DNA of 64,000 bases from Aquatica leii (GCA_035610365.1 CM069432.1:259529177-259593176); one strand, 5' to 3'; counted from the first letter of the stretch, positions 1 to 11,293 are shown. Notes: generated by a model not told the origin, from the letters alone. Program-made: numbers and translations.

Positions 1-589
1 AAGAGCAAAAACCAAAAAAGGGAAAAAAAATAAGAGAGTTAAAGAAAAATTATCTTCGAACCAAAACTGGCAAAGTAAGAACTGGAGGAGGAGAGTGCTC
101 TGGAAATAATGAACGGGGAGGGCGCTGTGTTTGTGTAAACATTTTTATTAAAGCATTTGCAACTTGAACTTTTATGGTGCTTCAAGTTGGTGGTGATCTC
201 GATTGCTTTAGACTCCGTTTGTTACAAATTATCGAGGATTTGATGGAAACATTGTCTTAATAGACCTACATGGTTGATCTAAAATGACGTGATTGTAGTT
301 GGAAGGTCGTTTAGAGAACATTTGAACAATACGAAGGAAGTGTTCCAATGATTATGTGTGGCAAATCTAAAATTGAGTCCATAGAAGTATCCTTGACCAC
401 GTTGCATCTAGAGATCGAGTAAAGACTAACCTAGACAAAGTTCGAACAGTAAAAGCATGGTCCATACCACTCGACAAGCATCAAGTTTGCACTTTCTTTG
501 GATTGTGCACCTAGTATAGACAAATTGTATTTCCACCAACTAAAACAGGCCCTAGTCGCTTAGCCGATTTTAAGTTATACAAAAGATGA

Positions 590-1745
590 TGGAAATTTTG
601 TTTTGGATAGCAATGCAACTAATCTCGTTATAGGCGCAGTCCTTTCGCTTGTGCTAATGAGCAAAAAGGTATCATCGTGTATTTTAGCAAAGTTTTGTTG
701 TAAGCCAGAATGGAATGATTGTGTGACTAAAAGAGAACTGTTAGCAGTAGTTACGTCTATAGAGCACTTTTATAAATACATGTATGGACACAAAGTTTAG
801 TTTTACGAAAAACTGCAAAAGTTTGACTATGATACAGAACACCGTGCCGGAAGCAGTAATTGGAACGCTGATGTTTTGTTAAGAAGACCATGTCCGGCAG
901 ATTGCAGCCATAGTTCACGACTAGAAGAATAGATCGAATGTTTCGAAAAAACTGCTATGATTGATAACTACTTCTGAACTGGAAATCAAACGGCCGACGA
1001 CCAACCTAGGAATCAGTGAGTGTTTTGGGCAGAAAGATTAAAGCATAATAGGCACGATGAAACTCTTTGGGAGTAAAAGGAAAAAAAGCAAAGTTTTCTT
1101 AAGCGATTCCTAGAGAGTGTCGAGGGCACGAAAAACAGATTGCAATTGATGGTGCTGTAGTGACGATTGTCAGAGCTGTTGGAGCATTTCCACGATAATA
1201 CATCAGAAAGACACTTTGGCGTAAAAAAGACATTAAGAAAAATACGAAAAAGATTCTATTGGATGAACTGCAAAGTGGAAGTCATGGAATGGTGCTGAAG
1301 GAGCACGGTCTGCTCATCAAGAAATGGTCCAGCAAAAAAGTGCAAAGCACCAAAACAATATAATGTAGAAAGCCCTTTAGAGAGAGTGACGATAAGTACT
1401 TAGCCAAAGCAGTGCCCGAACACATAATAGACTGAGATTAGTACTTACACTTCTTCCTAATGGCATACCAATCAGATGATTGATTCACAAAAACACAAAG
1501 CAAACACCATTCTGTGTCATATGCATGGTCGTAAAATACGATTGCCATGCAAGGTCCAATTTGAATGAAATCCGGAAGAAGAAATGGTTAGAGAAGACTA
1601 CGTCAGCAAGCTGATAAGGAAGCTAGACACAGTACATGAGGCAGTTCGAAAAAAACACACAATTTGCCAGCGGCTATATGTAATCCTCAAATAAGACGTG
1701 GCCTATCGCCGAAGCTGCAAATGCAGTGGGCAAGACTTAATAAAG
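590..1745 (+). pseudogene. Ty3/gypsy pol remnant (RNase H and integrase)
   Basis: The short frame at 603-800 matches gypsy RNase H: a LDSNATNLVIGAVLS start in place of the usual LDTDAS..GIGAVLSQ, then TKRELLAVV and KYMYGHKV. After a stop, the NWNADVLLRRPCP region follows (around 860-910), a common gypsy spacer. Integrase is recognisable from about 1235 (RFYW, then a zinc-binding-like C..C) to 1730 (RRGLSPKLQ, the region after the catalytic core). Many stops and frameshifts separate the pieces. In a live element this polyprotein copies the RNA genome and integrates the cDNA; this copy cannot. The pattern is closest to the insect mdg1/412-like branch, which I hold loosely. Confidence 0.75.
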
Positions 1746-1938
1746 TTCTACACCATATTAAAGATTTGTTTCATTTGAGCGTTTCATCGTCTCGTTGCAC
1801 GAGCTTTCGAATCAAGCTCCCCTTTCGACACTGAAAAATGATAATTAACAAGTTGAAAACAGTTCATACAATAATGTATACTCTACAGTGTAATTGCAAC
1901 GATTTCATTATTCACTGTACTAATTTACATAAGGGTGG

Positions 1939-2205
1939 GTGACTATTCAGTGATGCCGTAAGGTAAGAAATGAACAAGAGTCGCCAAGCCCAGCCACTAT
2001 TCTTTCCTTACTTCTGGGAGACGACAGGTCTATAGGTGGTGAATAATGGAAAGACTCTTCAAAGAGCAAAGACCAAGAAAGGGAAAAAAGTAAGAGAGTT
2101 AAGGAAAATTTCTCTTCGAACCAAAACAGGTAAGAACTGGAGGAGGGGAGTGCTCTAGAGATAATGAAAAGGGAGGGCACTGTGTTTGTGTAAACATTTT
2201 CATGA
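1939..2205 (+). repeat. 3' LTR of the gypsy element
   Basis: Positions 2057-2200 repeat bases 1-150 of the window in direct orientation. The start is placed at the TG after the purine-rich tract. The end is uncertain because the two copies diverge after the shared GTGTTTGTGTAAACATTTT block. No flanking target duplication can be tested because the left LTR is truncated. Confidence 0.65.
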
Positions 2206-4100
2206 AGAATTTTTTTTTATTAAATAGTCTTTAAAAAAATAATATCATTAAAATGGAAACTTTTTTCTTAACCTTTTCAATGCTTTACTATTTCTACAGT
2301 TTTGTTCTGATTATAAAATGATTTCATCACCGATTTAATTAATCTTTTTGTTATGCAAGAATAAACAGTTATCATTAAACAAATTCAGAAATGAAAATCT
2401 AAAAAGTAATGAAAACTGGAATTGAAAAGAGCGGCAGTAATGAATCTATAAAGTCTTTTGGAATATTAACACCGACACTAAACAGGAAAACTAAAGACTT
2501 TTAGTAGAACGAAATGATTATGAGCAATAACAAATTTTTGTTTCGTTTTAATGAAAAGCTGTTTATAGACAAGTGCGTGTTTGACGCCGAAAGGCCTATC
2601 ACGCTAAATAAATTTTGGCGCAACGCCATTTTCACGAATTCTAATTTAGTAAAGCATAAGTGAAATTAGTCGTAACTTAGTAAACGAAAATGAAATGTAA
2701 ATTGAAACTGGTTAAAGCTCAAGTGACAACAATATCACGGGGTTCATTCAAATAAAACAACACAATCAACGGCAAGAGTATGGGGAAAACGGACAGACAG
2801 ACAAACCGCTTAGTAGGGGCGAAGGGAGTTAATTTAGTTCCACAGAAATGCCATTATCCTCAACACGGATTTAACCCGCGGCTATTTAGCGAGATGTTAT
2901 CTTTACTGTTTCAATTTCTCGCCTCGTTATTTCTATGTCACTTCCTTGCTTTTGATTCGCTTACCGTATTCTTCATCATACATTTTAATTGTTTTTTCGC
3001 AAATTTTGTGCCCACCAGGTATTACGCAATTATAAAAAATCCGATAAAAACATAAACAAAAAAATAATAATAGAAAGTAGGCGAGGTGTGAAATTAAATA
3101 AAGTTTAGCAAAGACACGTGTATAGAGTGCAAACTGGATTAAAACATAACGTAATGTTGTCACCGTCCTGTTAGGGAGAATAAAATAATAATTTTCCTCC
3201 CTTTAAACTGAGGAAGCTTTCGACTTTTTCTTGACGCGAAATTAAATTTAACCGTATTCGTCTTGTTATTTTTTTTTGCAGTCTCACTACCTACTAACGA
3301 AATTAATTTAAAATCTTTTCACTCTCCAACAGGTACCTACTACGGTCAAAAGCACCGTATATACATAGTAGCCAAACTGCATTTACTAAATTAATCTTTT
3401 GCAAACAAGTACGATTAATTCCAGTCGTTTATTGCTAAAAACGAAACTCAATTTTGAATAAAGCCTTAAGCGAAGTGATTTGAATCTTAATATTATTGTC
3501 TCTCGTCTCAAATCACAGATTGGATCTTTTGCATATAAAGCGAATGCTAAAAGTTATGAATCACGTCGAAAGCTTTTGAGTCTTTTTGTACTTAATGAGA
3601 AAATGGGATACAGTAATAATCGCATTTACTTATACTCAATGTGCGTACCGCTTTGTCTCAATATTTACTTTTTTGGATTTTATTAATAAGAAAATATCCT
3701 CTTAGTTTTTAAGCATTTTTATTGTTTACTAATGTAATAAATAAAAAACATATAAAACGTGCTAAGACTGCACCATACCTTAAGCATTAGTATTGAGTAT
3801 TAGAACAATCGACAAAATCGAAGTATCAAACAATCAACTAAATCAAGGCATTGACTAGAGATCGGTTCAAATAAAATTGAAAATTTTTTTTTCACTACAT
3901 ACTTAAGATTGAAAAATCGCAAGTTTGATATTCATAGTGACCCGCATTAAAAAGGGAGTAAAACTGCATTGGTTAACTTTTATCTACAAAGGGATTACTT
4001 ATGAATAGGTTGCAAATTAAGGTCTAGTGGCGGGTTGAACAATTCCAAGACGATCAAAAAGTAAATATTATACGTATAAATAATTTTGCGATGGTCCGAA
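2206..4100. other. AT-rich stretch without recognisable genes
   Basis: Only short open frames occur here (for example 2780-3055 and 3480-3686), and their translations match no family I know. No inverted repeats, RNA genes or repeat arrays were seen. It is probably intergenic DNA or old unrecognisable repeat. Confidence 0.5.
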
Positions 4101-4130
4101 AGGGTGTTGACGCATTGTGATTTCTGCCCA
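4101..4130 (+). rRNA. 28S rRNA pseudogene fragment, upstream side
   Basis: Bases 4102-4130 match the conserved 28S stretch GGTGTTGACGC.ATGTGATTTCTGCCCA with about one difference. In intact 28S genes this lies roughly 80 bases upstream of the R2 insertion site. The match stops at 4130, where the R2 element begins. The following ~79 bases of 28S, ending in TAAGGTAGC, are absent. It is a relic, not a functional rRNA. Confidence 0.85.
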
Positions 4131-4270
4131 CACCGGCAGTGCGCCACACGTAAGGGGAAGAGTCTAGAGGTTAATCGTAGTCTCCACGATCATTTTAAAG
4201 GCCGGCCAGAGCCGGTGTGCAGTGAGAGTTAACATCGAGGGCCATTGGTAAGTGCGTGAAGCGCAAATAA
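4129..4270 (+). ncRNA. Possible HDV-like ribozyme region at the R2 5' end
   Basis: CACACCGGC at 4129-4137 is perfectly complementary to GCCGGTGTG at 4211-4219. Counting from the 28S/R2 junction at 4131 this gives a 7-bp helix, the usual length of P1 in the HDV-like ribozymes that process R2 transcripts at their 5' ends. A candidate second helix pairs TGCGC (4140-4144) with GCGCA (around 4261-4265). I could not place P3 or P1.1, and the spacing is long, so this is a suggestion only. Confidence 0.3.
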
Positions 4271-7200
4271 ATCTGCTCTCCGCGCCTAAATCGTACAAGA
4301 GCCGTCACGTGACGGCGCTGTCAGCATCGTTTAACGATGTGAACAATCCTGACGGTCCTCTCTGTCTCAAGGCCACGTACCTATCCGATCGGCTCATGGT
4401 CGAAACAAAGGGTATCAGTCGAAGATTTCTTAGGGGATGTGGGTTACCATCCCTTATCCCCGTCATCAGTAGGCCTTAAAATTACAAATGAGAAAAGCGG
4501 AATCCGGCGATTGGCTCAAACCATCGTACCCGCTGATACAAATGCTCCATCTACGCGAGACAACACTGTACCCGTACCTACGGAACCAGTAGCATTTGAA
4601 ATGTTTACTAGCTAGGAGTGCAGCCGGACCTTCACTACCGTTAAAAGGCTCGGCGTCCACAAGATGAGGAAACTTCATAAAGCCCGCCAAAACACTTAAA
4701 TCGATCAAGGGCGTCCGTTGACGCGCCGGCTCTAATCGATCCCAGAGTCGCACCTGCCGAGGAACCCTCGGCCAAAGAAGCAACTGCAACTGCAATTCAA
4801 ACCTTGCCATTCACCCTACGACGTGGAAGCACCTAACCGCCAGCAGAGTCCCGATGATCACCAATCGAGACCGAACTTTGCAATGCTATTCAGGAACTCC
4901 TACACCAGGTCAACATCAATGGATGGGCAACTCATCATGCCCAGAACCTGGTCGCCCTTACAGAGGTCGCTTTGTGTGGAGAAAAACCACATATTACTGA
5001 TTTTTTTCCGGGCGCCCTTCCCGCCTATTGACCACTCACGTCGATGACTTCAAGTAACTGGCACACCTCGTTGTCCGACACCCCGCGACCGTCGCCCTTT
5101 ATGGTCCAACAGAAGACGCTGGCGTGAGTGCGTCCGTATCCTGTCCGGTTGGAAGCTGAACCAGCGCCGCACCGCTCAGAAAATCATTAACGGAAGCCCC
5201 GCAGTTGCAAAGAGCTGCAATCATATTGGGAACAGCTCCTGGGAACGCTTTCTGAGGAGTATCGTCGCATCAAAAGAAGGCCTCCAGCCAAATCTAAGCT
5301 CGCTAGTGTCTCGGATCCAGTGTCCTGCCAGGAGCTAGAGCGCGAGAAGAGGTCTCCCTCTTTCGCGCCCGGACAGCATTACTTTCCGTGCTCTTCTCTA
5401 CAACGTCACCATTCTTGGATTCCTCGAAAAACTGATCCGGTGTCGCACATCCCGAACATCAAGCAACCGGCAGAACCGAAAGATTACAGACGGTGCAACA
5501 ACTACACTGCATCCTAGCCTCAAGACTACGAAGAGCGCGCCTCCACGATGACCGCCAGCGTGCTTTTATCTTTACCGATGGTTCAGCAGAGAACACAGCC
5601 GTCCTAGACGCCACATTGTAATATTAGACGTCTCAAACGCTTTCGACACCTTTAGCCATGCAGCTCTTATCGCTATCATCTAGCAACTTGGCCTAATTCC
5701 TATACTGCAAAGTTGTATAAGACCGCTACAACCAAGCTGGTTGTACGAGGCAATATTTCGGTTCCGGTGAAATGTGGATTACGTCTAGAAGCTGCCGACA
5801 CCATCCTAGACGTCGTACCACGGGAATTCGGCTTTCAAATAAAATCAACAACTATTAATGCACTCGCCTTTGCCAACGACGTGACCCTGGTAGCATCATC
5901 AAAGCTTAGACTTAAAACGACTATCAACAAGGTTGAAGAAGTGGCCGGTGTACTTAGCAAATGGAAGTACCTCAGAGTTGAATAAGGGACCACGTGAGCC
6001 AAAACTGTCAAGGAAGATCTGGGAGAGGTGCTAAACAACATCATAAAAGCAGTCAAGGCCGCATATCTTGCGAGCCTTTCTTGTAGCCAAGCTATACTAT
6101 AACTTAGTCTTGAGCAGAACCACAACGGGAAGATTGCGATCCCTCGAGAGACAAGTCAGGTGTACCATCCGAGCCTGACTTCGACTGCCGGACGATACTA
6201 AAAAAGGGCTATTTTCATACGGTAGTCAAGGACGGCGACCTAGAAATATCCATCTCTTTCGACACTTATACCCAGCCTCGCCATCGCTCGCCTCAGCTTT
6301 TTAAAATGCCGTCGACGCCTGGAACGCAAGTTGGATTGGGTCAAAAAGTCTCTCAGAAAACTAAGTCTTACGGACGCTCCAAGGGCCGAGGATTATCAAC
6401 GGCACTGGGCGAAGATGCTGTACGAGTCAGTAGACGGACGCAAGCTACGAAAATCTTCCAGGAGCTCGCTGTCATCAAACTAAATCTACAAACGTCACCA
6501 GACCATCCTGGGACGAGACTACTTGCAGCACCATCATGTCCACATCAATTGCCTCCCAATACGCAGTAGGGTGTCAAAAGGTGACGACGTAAAAACCAGC
6601 CAACTCTATGCCGGGCTGAATGTCCGTTCACCGAGACGGCAGCACACGTAATCCAGTGCTGCCCAATCACCCACGAAGGCAGGGTACGGCGGCATGACGC
6701 CCTGTGCAACACCATAGCTGAAAGGCTACAAGAGAAGGGCTGGGAAGTAGAGAATTAGCCGAAGCTTCCCACCTCCAGGGGAATTTAGAAGCCGGACATT
6801 ATTTACAGGAAATATCAGAAGGGCATAATCATCGACGCCCAGGTCATCTCTGCCGCAGCACCTCTTCCCAACTCTCACTTAGCAAAGAGAGCCTACTACG
6901 CGGATGACCGGAAAGTAATAGACGCTGTCTCTGAGCGTCTCGAAATCCCGGATTCCAACATCTCCTGACGTGGCGTATGGAACGCTGACACCCATAAGTC
7001 ACTGACCGCACTCGGTCTTTCGAAGGGACTCCTGGCAGGTCTTACAACGAGGGTTTTACAAGGCTCGCATACTAACTGGAGTCGGTTCTGCAAAACTACG
7101 GCAAAGACATACTTTCAGCGCCGTCTACCACGGGAACGTGTCGGGTAGCGTAAATGGATCATCAAGTGCCGGAGGCAGGCGGTGTCCGAGTATGTTTTTG

Positions 7201-7282
7201 TATTAAATATAGATGTATCTAATGAGTTATATGTATATGTCTGATGTCTAGTGTAAATCGTCAAATAATAAAGAAATTTAGT
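4131..7282 (+). mobile_element. R2-clade non-LTR retrotransposon in its 28S target site
   Basis: The element is bounded on both sides by 28S rDNA. The downstream junction at 7282/7283 is the canonical R2 site: the next bases are CAAATGCC.TGTCATCTAATTAG. R2 elements insert here by target-primed reverse transcription using their own site-specific endonuclease. The copy is 3.15 kb against about 3.5-4.5 kb for full R2s. The base composition is richer in GC than the surroundings. The upstream junction has lost about 79 bases of 28S, a kind of 5' target deletion known for R2 insertions. The host 28S is itself truncated, so this is a dispersed rDNA fragment rather than an array. Confidence 0.9.
4590..6860 (+). 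pseudogene. R2 protein remnant (zinc finger, RT, endonuclease)
   Basis: Domains are in R2 order but scattered over frames. An N-terminal C2H2-type finger lies near 4612-4680 (ECSRTFTTVKRLGVHKMR). RT motifs run from about 5400: IPRKTDPVS, then VILDVSNAFDTF..HAAL near 5630-5665, then KTATTKLVV at 5717-5745. The catalytic box reads NALAFANDVTLVASS (around 5857-5902), so the second Asp of FADD is an Asn. The C-terminal zinc knuckle lies at about 6612-6680 (HVIQCCPITHEGRVRRHD). The restriction-like endonuclease motif PD..D is visible (KPDIIY near 6788, IIIDAQVIS near 6824). Multiple stops and frameshifts make it dead. R2 proteins bind, nick and reverse-transcribe into 28S DNA. Confidence 0.88.
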
Positions 7283-7292
7283 CAAATGCCTT

Positions 7293-7334
<42 letters not shown>

Positions 7335-7432
7335 TCAACAAGCCCCTACCTACTATTTAACGAAACCAAAGTCTAGAGAACGGGGTCGGAAAATTTAGCG
7401 GGGAAAGAAAACCCTGTTGAACTTGACTCTAA
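7283..7432 (+). rRNA. 28S rRNA pseudogene fragment, downstream side
   Basis: About 150 bases follow the canonical 28S sequence downstream of the R2 site: CAAATGCC.TGTCATCTAA, then TTAGTGACGCGCATGAATGG, then GCGGGGAAAGAA.ACCCTG up to TTGACTCTAAT. Substitutions against insect 28S are scattered, many of them C to T or G to A. The match ends at about 7432. It begins exactly at the R2 3' junction. Confidence 0.93.
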
Positions 7433-7928
7433 TTTTATGATTTTTGTAACATGAACTTGTTCTTTGCCGGAAAACTGAAAAAATCGGAAAGCAAGAGGCG
7501 GGATTATGCATAAATGCGTTCATGCGTCGATCGTTTTTTTGCTTGGCTTCTTCTATAGTAATGCAAGTGACATTGGTAATAGGTAAAATTTTATATAGTT
7601 TTCTTTTAATTAATACATTTTGTGTTTTATTATACGTGGCTTATAATTGTTTGTTTTTTTTTTCTTTTGACAAACTACCACTACAAAAAAGTTACTGTGC
7701 ATACAGGATCAATAACAAAAACATTACAAATTCTAACATCCTCTTTTAATATTTTTCGCTTTTAAACCCATCATGGGCAATAAATGTCTATACATTGGTC
7801 CAAAGAGAATCTGGGTAAAAACGTCAGCCATCATGTTCTCAGTTGGTTGATACTCCAAACAAATAATACCACCTTATATAACTTGGCAGATGAAATAGTA
7901 ACAAATATGTATAATTAACGAGATAATT
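7433..7928. other. No recognisable feature
   Basis: AT-rich sequence with one short open frame (7522-7749) that resembles nothing I recognise. Confidence 0.5.
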
Positions 7929-8870
7929 TTAACTCATCCTTTGCGGCGATTGATTGTCATTAAATAATGAAACAGTGCAATTGGTACCAATCATTAAGTT
8001 ATTTAATAATTTTGTTTTATTGGTACCATCGCTAATAGCCATGTACTTGACTTCTGTGCTAGACAAAGCCACAGTACGTTGTTTGCTACTTTCACAACTG
8101 ACTGTGCCACCAGCAATTTTTAACACATGACTATTGCATGATCTTTTTCACTGTTGTTTAACTTTGCATCTACGAAATTAGTTAGGTTTTTTCCAGTCTT
8201 TTAAAAAACTAAACATTAGTCAGCTGTTTTTTTAGAAATTGTAGAACCCGCTTGGCTGTTTTCATCATGAAGCACATTATATACTTCAAAATTTGAATTT
8301 TTTTGGCTTTCTGTCTCTTTTGATATAACGTCTGTTTTCAACATGATCTTGCTGTAGATCACAATTCTCCGTGTCATTTTTAGTATCATCTTTTTGTGAT
8401 TACAGTTGCAGTTGTTTCCGTATTTTCAAACATGGTATTTTTATCAATAATATTGGAACAGTTATAGACTGTATCACATAGTTGCTGGTCTCTCCCTTCA
8501 ACTGGTTTCTCTTCTATAATGACATCACGAGAAGGAAATTTGGGATCCATTAGTCTATGAATCTTGGAATCTGTAGAGTAACCCACAAATATCATCTCCC
8601 TGCTTTTTGGATCAACTTTTTTCTTGTACTGTCTAGAATATTGACTAGAGTTATACACCCAAATATTCTTAAATAACTTCAATTCAATTTTTTTGTAAAG
8701 ATACTACGTGTAAGCCGCCTCACTCCTATATGCTTTATCAAGATCTGAATCTCATAAAAGAGCTCTGGTTCTTTCCATAACTGCACGGTTAATCTTTTCA
8801 GAAATACCATTATGTTCAAGTAAGTATGAAGAAAGTTTACAGATCGTTATTTAAATATTGTGGGATCCAA
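7929..8870 (-). pseudogene. Ty1/copia pol remnant (RNase H, RT lead-in, integrase end)
   Basis: Reading the minus strand from high to low coordinates, three copia blocks appear in the right order. The integrase C-terminal part is near 8720-8815 (NGISEKINRAVMERTRALL, a decayed NG..ER.NR). The segment just before RT is at 8500-8682 (KKVDPKSREMIFVGYS, DPKFPSRDVI). RNase H is at 7929-8126 (CESSKQRTVALSSTEVKYMA and FNDNQSPQ). Most of RT is deleted between about 8126 and 8386. No LTRs were seen nearby. The fragment cannot code for a working polyprotein. Confidence 0.85.
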
Positions 8871-9088
8871 TTTTTGTTATCGTTTATCACTTTCATTTTG
8901 AGTCCTGATAAGAATGTACTGGACAACTCCATGTGAAACGACGCGCACATAAATCAAAGTGAAAGTTCGTCTTTTATAGGTTTAGTTATGTCAGCAATTT
9001 GTTGTGCAATTGTTATTAATTTTGTTATTTAGCCTTTCATACTGACAAATTAAGTTAGTTTCAAATGAAATCTGTAAATATGAATAGA

Positions 9089-9223
9089 GGTGGAAACGTT
9101 AAAAGCTGATTTTACACCCACGTAACTCAAATAAGTTTTGTGTATACCGTGGAACTACAAGGAATAACATGTAAAGTAAACAATGTCAATGTAAATGTGT
9201 AAACGCGACCAGGATGAACCACC
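9089..9223 (+). repeat. Fragment of the ribozyme-associated repeat seen at 53.6-54.05 kb
   Basis: This segment aligns with 53721-53862: both share GAAACGTT.AA.GCTGATTT, a TCAAAT.AGTTTT block, and ACAATGTCAATG.AAATGTG followed by GAACCAC. The alignment breaks just inside the region that forms a hammerhead fold in the other copy, so the ribozyme is missing here. It lies directly upstream of the Jockey-like LINE remnant. Confidence 0.7.
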
Positions 9224-9224
9224 A

Positions 9225-10785
9225 AAAATAGCTTTGAAGAATACCTAGAATCGTTAGAACACAGAATTTTTGCTGACAGAAACTTCAATGCTAAACACCC
9301 GAGCTGGGATCCGGATTTTTTTCATGATGCAACAGCACCAACTGAATCACTTGTCCACCTACCAATGTGCCTATCGGCAGACCGACACAGCAATGGCCCT
9401 TGGTCTACTAAACTTTTTTGTCACGAAAGGTATTTTCGTGAACTGTTTGAAAATTGAATTGTTTTTATTTATTGTTTGACCACAGTCTTAACAATCTCTA
9501 CATCAATACTAGTAAAACACGACCTACAACTAAAAAATAATCTTCCATGAAAACGACAGATGATACTGATAACGCAGTCAAAATGCATAACTAAAATCAT
9601 CTAGCTTCCTCAAAGGCCATACCTCTACTGCTAGTAAAAAATTTCTTAACTGCCTATTTTCAACTCTCTTTACCCGTTAAACCATTCTCATATGACAATC
9701 ACTGGAAAAATAATTAATAAATTACAACGTAAAAGTATCAAGCACCTTGTCCTATTTTCAATAGAATATTAAGAACTGGTAATTTCCCAGTTCAATAGAA
9801 AATAGCTTACTTGACCCTCATTCACAAACTTGGAAAATCGCAGAACAATCCCGCATCTTAAACATCAATCAGCATCTTGCCAATGTTTTCTAAACTTTAT
9901 AAAAGATTCCTCTTCAAAATGCTGACACCAATTTCTGACACCAACTTTCTTTTAAAACGAGAAGTTAATACCCTACCACCAGTATAGTTTTAGGTGTGAG
10001 GACTCTACCATTTTATCTTTGAAAATAAAACGTCTTACTCAACAGTTTTTATCGATGTGAGTCAAACGTTCCATGAGGTTACGGTGTATTATTTAAGCTG
10101 AAGAAATTTATCTCAGATCCATACTATATGATCCTTAAATCATATCTTAACGAAAGGTTCACTTCTTTCTAGTTATGGCAAAGCGATTTCTGGTGTCAAT
10201 TCTATAAAATCCTATACGGTAGCAATTTGGAATACATACATTCCAAAAAATCCCGCTACAGTCATGGCAATTTACGCTGGTAGTAACTTAGTTTAAATGA
10301 AGTATGTAAATGGTTTAAAAAATGGAGTTTCAAAGTTAATAAAAAAACAAATGTAGAACTGCCGTTCCCAGATTTATTTATAAATGATCCAACTTTACCT
10401 ATCGTCGATAGTTTAAGTTACCTGAGACTTGACCTAGATAAAGGATTAACCCCCTGAGACTTGACCTAGATAAAGGATTAACCCAGAGAACTGATACCTG
10501 GCTTTAAAAAAACAAGTAAATCTGAAACTATAGTACCAACACTTCTTGTGCATACGGTATCCATGGAGACCACTATGACATCAAAATTCGGGAAGTGTTT
10601 AAATCTAAAGCATTTTGGACACTAATTAATGCTTCCTATTTTGACCCTAATAAAGAAATATGTGAGTGCTATAAGTTAGGGTAGCTAAATACAGTGCTAA
10701 GTATATCGGTAGATTGGAATAACATCCCAACTCATTTAAGCATAAGGAGAAGTGCCAAATGATATTCTTCCCACAGTTTATACAG
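9225..10785 (+). pseudogene. Jockey-like non-LTR retrotransposon remnant
   Basis: The end of the AP endonuclease-like domain is visible near 9265-9310 (FNAKHPSWDPD, the DFNAKH..W motif of Jockey-clade endonucleases). RT motifs follow: LIHKLGK with an eroded YRPIS..P..SKL region at about 9820-9920, a YL..R segment near 10140-10165, and the post-catalytic block WFKKWSFKVNKKTN...SLSYLRLDLDKGLT at about 10310-10455. The tail near 10705-10740 reads W..IPTHLS. Stops and frameshifts are everywhere, and a 32-bp tandem duplication at 10421-10484 shifts the frame. Such proteins nick and reverse-transcribe at the target; this copy is dead. Confidence 0.78.
10421..10484 (+). repeat. 32-bp exact tandem duplication
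   Basis: CCTGAGACTTGACCTAGATA plus 12 further bases is present twice back to back (10421-10452 and 10453-10484). The copies are identical, so the duplication is younger than most decay of the surrounding LINE. Confidence 0.95.
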
Positions 10786-10789
10786 GCTC

Positions 10790-11135
10790 TATGTTAACTT
10801 TTATATGAATTACTTGTTGCTGAGGTAATTTTATACAGTTGTCAGTTTTTCTAACAAAACCTTTAAATTACGATGTCGCCACACTAAAATCAATTGACAA
10901 TTCGCAAAAAAGTTACTTAACATTTTAAAAAGTTATGTGTTCAACATCTTAAAATTGAAAGAAAACATCTTAATCCTCTTTGAGTCTTCCGATTGCAAAA
11001 AATTCCAACAAAAGTTTAACTTTCCAATGATTGTTTCAAATTCGTTTGAGGAATGTTCCAGAGATGTCTCAATAGCATTAAGTTAAATTCATCGCCTATG
11101 CACTATAAACCAAAAAATTATAGAAAGTTACTCTA
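10790..11135. other. No recognisable feature
   Basis: AT-rich sequence between the LINE remnant and the MITE. Nothing supportable was seen. Confidence 0.5.
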
Positions 11136-11293
11136 AAGGCGGGTTGCACAAAGCAAATCAAAAATGTAACAACTGATTATTTCTCAAAACAATTGCTACA
11201 TAGCCAATGAAACCACGTTTATTCGTGATGTAACAATTGATTTCAGAAATAATCACTTGCTACATTTTTGATTTGCTTTGTGCAACCCGCCTT
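11136..11293. mobile_element. Foldback MITE, 158 bp
   Basis: AAGGCGGGTTGCACAAAGCA at the left end is the reverse complement of TGCTTTGTGCAACCCGCCTT at the right end. The arms stay complementary for at least 33 bases without mismatch and for about 50 with two or three, leaving a short centre. No coding capacity is present. Target duplication is unclear; the flanks (TCTA on the left, AAAA on the right) do not give a clean repeat. The parent superfamily is unknown. Confidence 0.92.

Larger units (their letters stand above)
1..2205 (+). mobile_element. Decayed Ty3/gypsy LTR retrotransposon
   Basis: The first ~150 bases recur with about 85-90% identity at roughly 2057-2200, as expected for the 3' parts of two LTRs. 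Between them, in the same direction, lie RNase H-like and integrase-like remnants. A purine-rich tract (around 1931-1940) followed by TG suggests that the 3' LTR starts near 1939, so the 5' LTR is cut by the window start. The internal region is only about 1.8 kb, so gag, protease and most of reverse transcriptase are missing. The element is non-functional. The family follows from the pol motifs; the exact LTR ends are inferred. Confidence 0.8.

Noticed and set aside
2780-3055. 91-codon frame and an overlapping antisense frame
   Set aside because: Hydrophobic, AT-driven translation without family resemblance; expected by chance.
4252-4479. 75-codon open frame in the R2 5' region
   Set aside because: It has no R2 N-terminal motifs and lies upstream of the zinc-finger remnant. 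The finger is in another frame, so this frame was not called as a gene.
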